NCBI RefSeq assembly: GCF_033473495.1
Contig: NC_088935.1
Location: 4,216,001-4,280,000 of the forward strand
Reading direction: 5' to 3'
From: Cercospora beticola
Taxonomy: Eukaryota; Ascomycota; Dothideomycetes; Mycosphaerellales; Mycosphaerellaceae
Length of the DNA: 64,000 nt
Below the pieces are notes generated by a model that did no database searches, had not been told where the DNA came from, and was given only the letters and a program-made list of their open reading frames with translations. Below, in pieces: positions 62,300 to 64,000 of the stretch (positions within the stretch are counted from its first letter, which is position 1; the number at the start of each line of letters is the position of its first letter). A program made the translations under genes and the position numbers.

Positions 62300-64000
62300 T
62301 CACTTCCTCGGACCTCCTTTGGCGCCCCTAACGATAAGTTTCTCCCGCATAAGCCGTAGTCCTTCATCCCACTTCTCGTAGCCGTCGATACTCTGCTTGA
62401 GGTATTGAGTCATATTATGCTCGTTGTATTGCTCCCCATACACCACCACCACCTTGGGAGCAACATCAACCGTCAAGCCGAGAGTACCGTCGCCATCGAT
62501 TTCTTCTACTTTCGCTTCCAGTTCAAACGAGGTACGGACCTTGCTTCGAACCTTTGGCAGCAGGATCTCGGCGTTGATGTCCAGACGCTCGTCACCTACT
62601 ATGCTCGAGGAGGTTAGAGTCTCAATGGACAGCTGTCGCTCCGATTCTTGAATCTGTAGAGCGATGTCCCAGCCGCTGCTTAGTAGGTCCAGGAGGGTCT
62701 TGATCTTTGTCGTGGCTTGTGGAAGGGCTTGTAGACTTGCTCGTAGGAGCTGAAGGAAGAATCGCAGGGTTGTTGTGAGTGGCTTCTTCTTCTGCAAGCT
62801 GCGATCGGCTATGTAGGTCAGGCTGATAGGCGCATTGGGGGTCCTGCTTTCGGCATCTCCAGAGCCATGATTGAATGCTGCGGGGTGGAAGAAGAGCTCA
62901 ATGTCGGATTTGTAGGCCATGGTCAACGTTGACGGGTTCGATGATGCGGAAGTTATGGACCAGCGGTGTGTTGTTTCCAGGTTGCGGACAGAGGCTGCAA
63001 TATGTCAGTTGGGCTTTGAGCCAGCGACGATGAATATGCTTACCTTTCAGAGCAGAAATCTCGTCAACGGAAACGCCTCTACACGCCTCACGAACTCGAT
63101 TCGCTTCTTGGATAGCCGCTGTGAACTCGACTTTGCTCTCCCGAAGATGGTCGATCGCGCTGTCCTGTTCTTCCACCTGCTTGCGCAGGTCTTCGATACG
63201 CCGCCGCTTCTCGCTCAAGTCAAGGTTGACGACTGTCAACGAGTCGCGCGCTTCTTTGAGAGATTCCTTGTCCTCTTCGGGGATGGCGTTGGCTGTCCTT
63301 TGAAGTTGCTCAGCTTCTAGTTCCAATGTGTCGTGCTTCGTCAACAGCGGAAATAAGACTTGTTCGAGCACTTTTTCGGAGCTCCCTAGGATATCGTCGT
63401 CACGAATAAGTCCGTCGCCGATCTTTGACAAGCCGCCCACGAGTTCGTCCAGAAGTTGGCTGCGCCAAGAATACCACATCTCTTTGCTTCTCAAACGTGC
63501 GAAGGTCTTCATGTCGCGCATCTGCGCATCCAACACCAGCTTCCTCTCGGCCGTAGCATTGGCATAAGCTCGTATCAACGGTGGCTGATCCTGCAGTGTT
63601 TGTTCCTCAAGCTCAGCGATGATCTGCTTGCCCTCCTTTGTAAAGCGTTTGAGCTCGTGGCATGCGTGCTGATACATCTCGAGCTCGGGAATGGTGCAGG
63701 CAGCAGCGACGACGCCATCCTCGAGACCGACTGTGTCGCTTTCACTCTCAATTAGGCTCTTGGTCTTCGAGGGAGGTGCAACAGTCAGTCTTCGCTTGGT
63801 AGTCGTCAAGTCCATGAATCGTATTCCTGCCTTGGTCAAAAAGTCCTGTAGGCCAATTTGTTCTTGTTCTTGCCCGTTGGCTTGTATACGCTCCAGATCG
63901 GCGTGCAAGTGCCGTACCGGAGACGGCAGTATTGTTACATGCCCCTTTGGCGTCGGTCTGCCACGGGGAGTGTTAGGCTTCACAGGTGACAATTGTGCCC
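62300..64000 (-). CDS. SPC7: Kinetochore protein Spc7/KNL1, C-terminal part
   Basis: KNL1 homologue of the KMN network: the C-terminal coiled coil and RWD region bind the Mis12 complex, while the N-terminus (outside the window) recruits checkpoint proteins. Two exons are seen: 63044-64000 (open to the right edge) and 62300-62994, with a 49-nt intron; about 550 residues. 'IGLQDFLTKAGIRFMDLTTT' opens the conserved Spc7 domain, followed by coiled coil ('LDLSEKRRRIEDLRKQVEEQ') and, across the splice, 'ISALKASVRNLETTHRW'. The last part, 'SDIELFFHPAAF' to 'PLTTTLRFFLQLLRASL', is the RWD-like C-terminus. It is convergent with the IQ-motif gene (258 bp). Confidence 0.92.

Overview
The window looks like a chromosome-core segment of a filamentous ascomycete (Pezizomycotina), most probably a dothideomycete; the class is an inference. 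Support: short GT-AG introns (mostly 45-120 nt, many with a CTAAC-type branch site), GC-rich third codon positions, two Zn2Cys6 transcription factors, a Spc7 kinetochore gene, a New1/Elf1-type EF3 ATPase and a membrane-anchored GH3 glucosidase. I count about 24 well-supported genes on both strands, 15 of them read across introns. No tRNA, rRNA, CRISPR array or intact transposon was seen.

Layout. 0-4 kb: C-terminal end of a Nnf1-like kinetochore subunit, DPM2 (three exons), SAR1, and an unknown coiled-coil gene. 5-13 kb: a dynamin-superfamily GTPase, a PNPOx-ferredoxin-reductase fusion and the kinase IKS1. 13-25 kb: a New1/Elf1-like ABC ATPase, ribosomal protein L24, the GPI-transamidase subunit PIG-U/Gab1, pescadillo (NOP7, with a GC-AG intron) and an unknown disordered protein. 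24.8-42 kb: membrane-anchored beta-glucosidase, a long nuclear-type coiled-coil protein, a Zn2Cys6 regulator, the Rab5 homologue VPS21 and a ferric reductase.

42.3-48.0 kb is different. It is an accessory block of unrecognised coding sequence: a plus-strand array of about 285-bp coding repeats in four stages of decay, a minus-strand coding region about 2.8 kb long that changes frame repeatedly (several times at homopolymer runs) and contains duplicated modules, a small plus-strand gene with either an in-frame TGA or a 45-nt intron, and a small predicted secreted protein. Conserved genes on either side are not frame-disrupted, so local decay is likelier than poor sequence.

48.4-64 kb returns to ordinary genes: a Ure2-like GST (six exons), SEN15, a CmcJ-family oxidoreductase followed by a Zn2Cys6 regulator, NBS1 (FHA-BRCT-BRCT with an Mre11-binding motif), an EVE-domain protein with six AT-hooks, an IQ-motif protein and the C-terminal part of SPC7. 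The window therefore begins and ends with KMN-network kinetochore genes. Other groupings by function: secretory pathway and membrane traffic (SAR1, VPS21, DPM2, PIG-U), ribosome biogenesis and translation (NOP7, L24, New1/Elf1), and chromosome maintenance (NBS1, SPC7, Nnf1).
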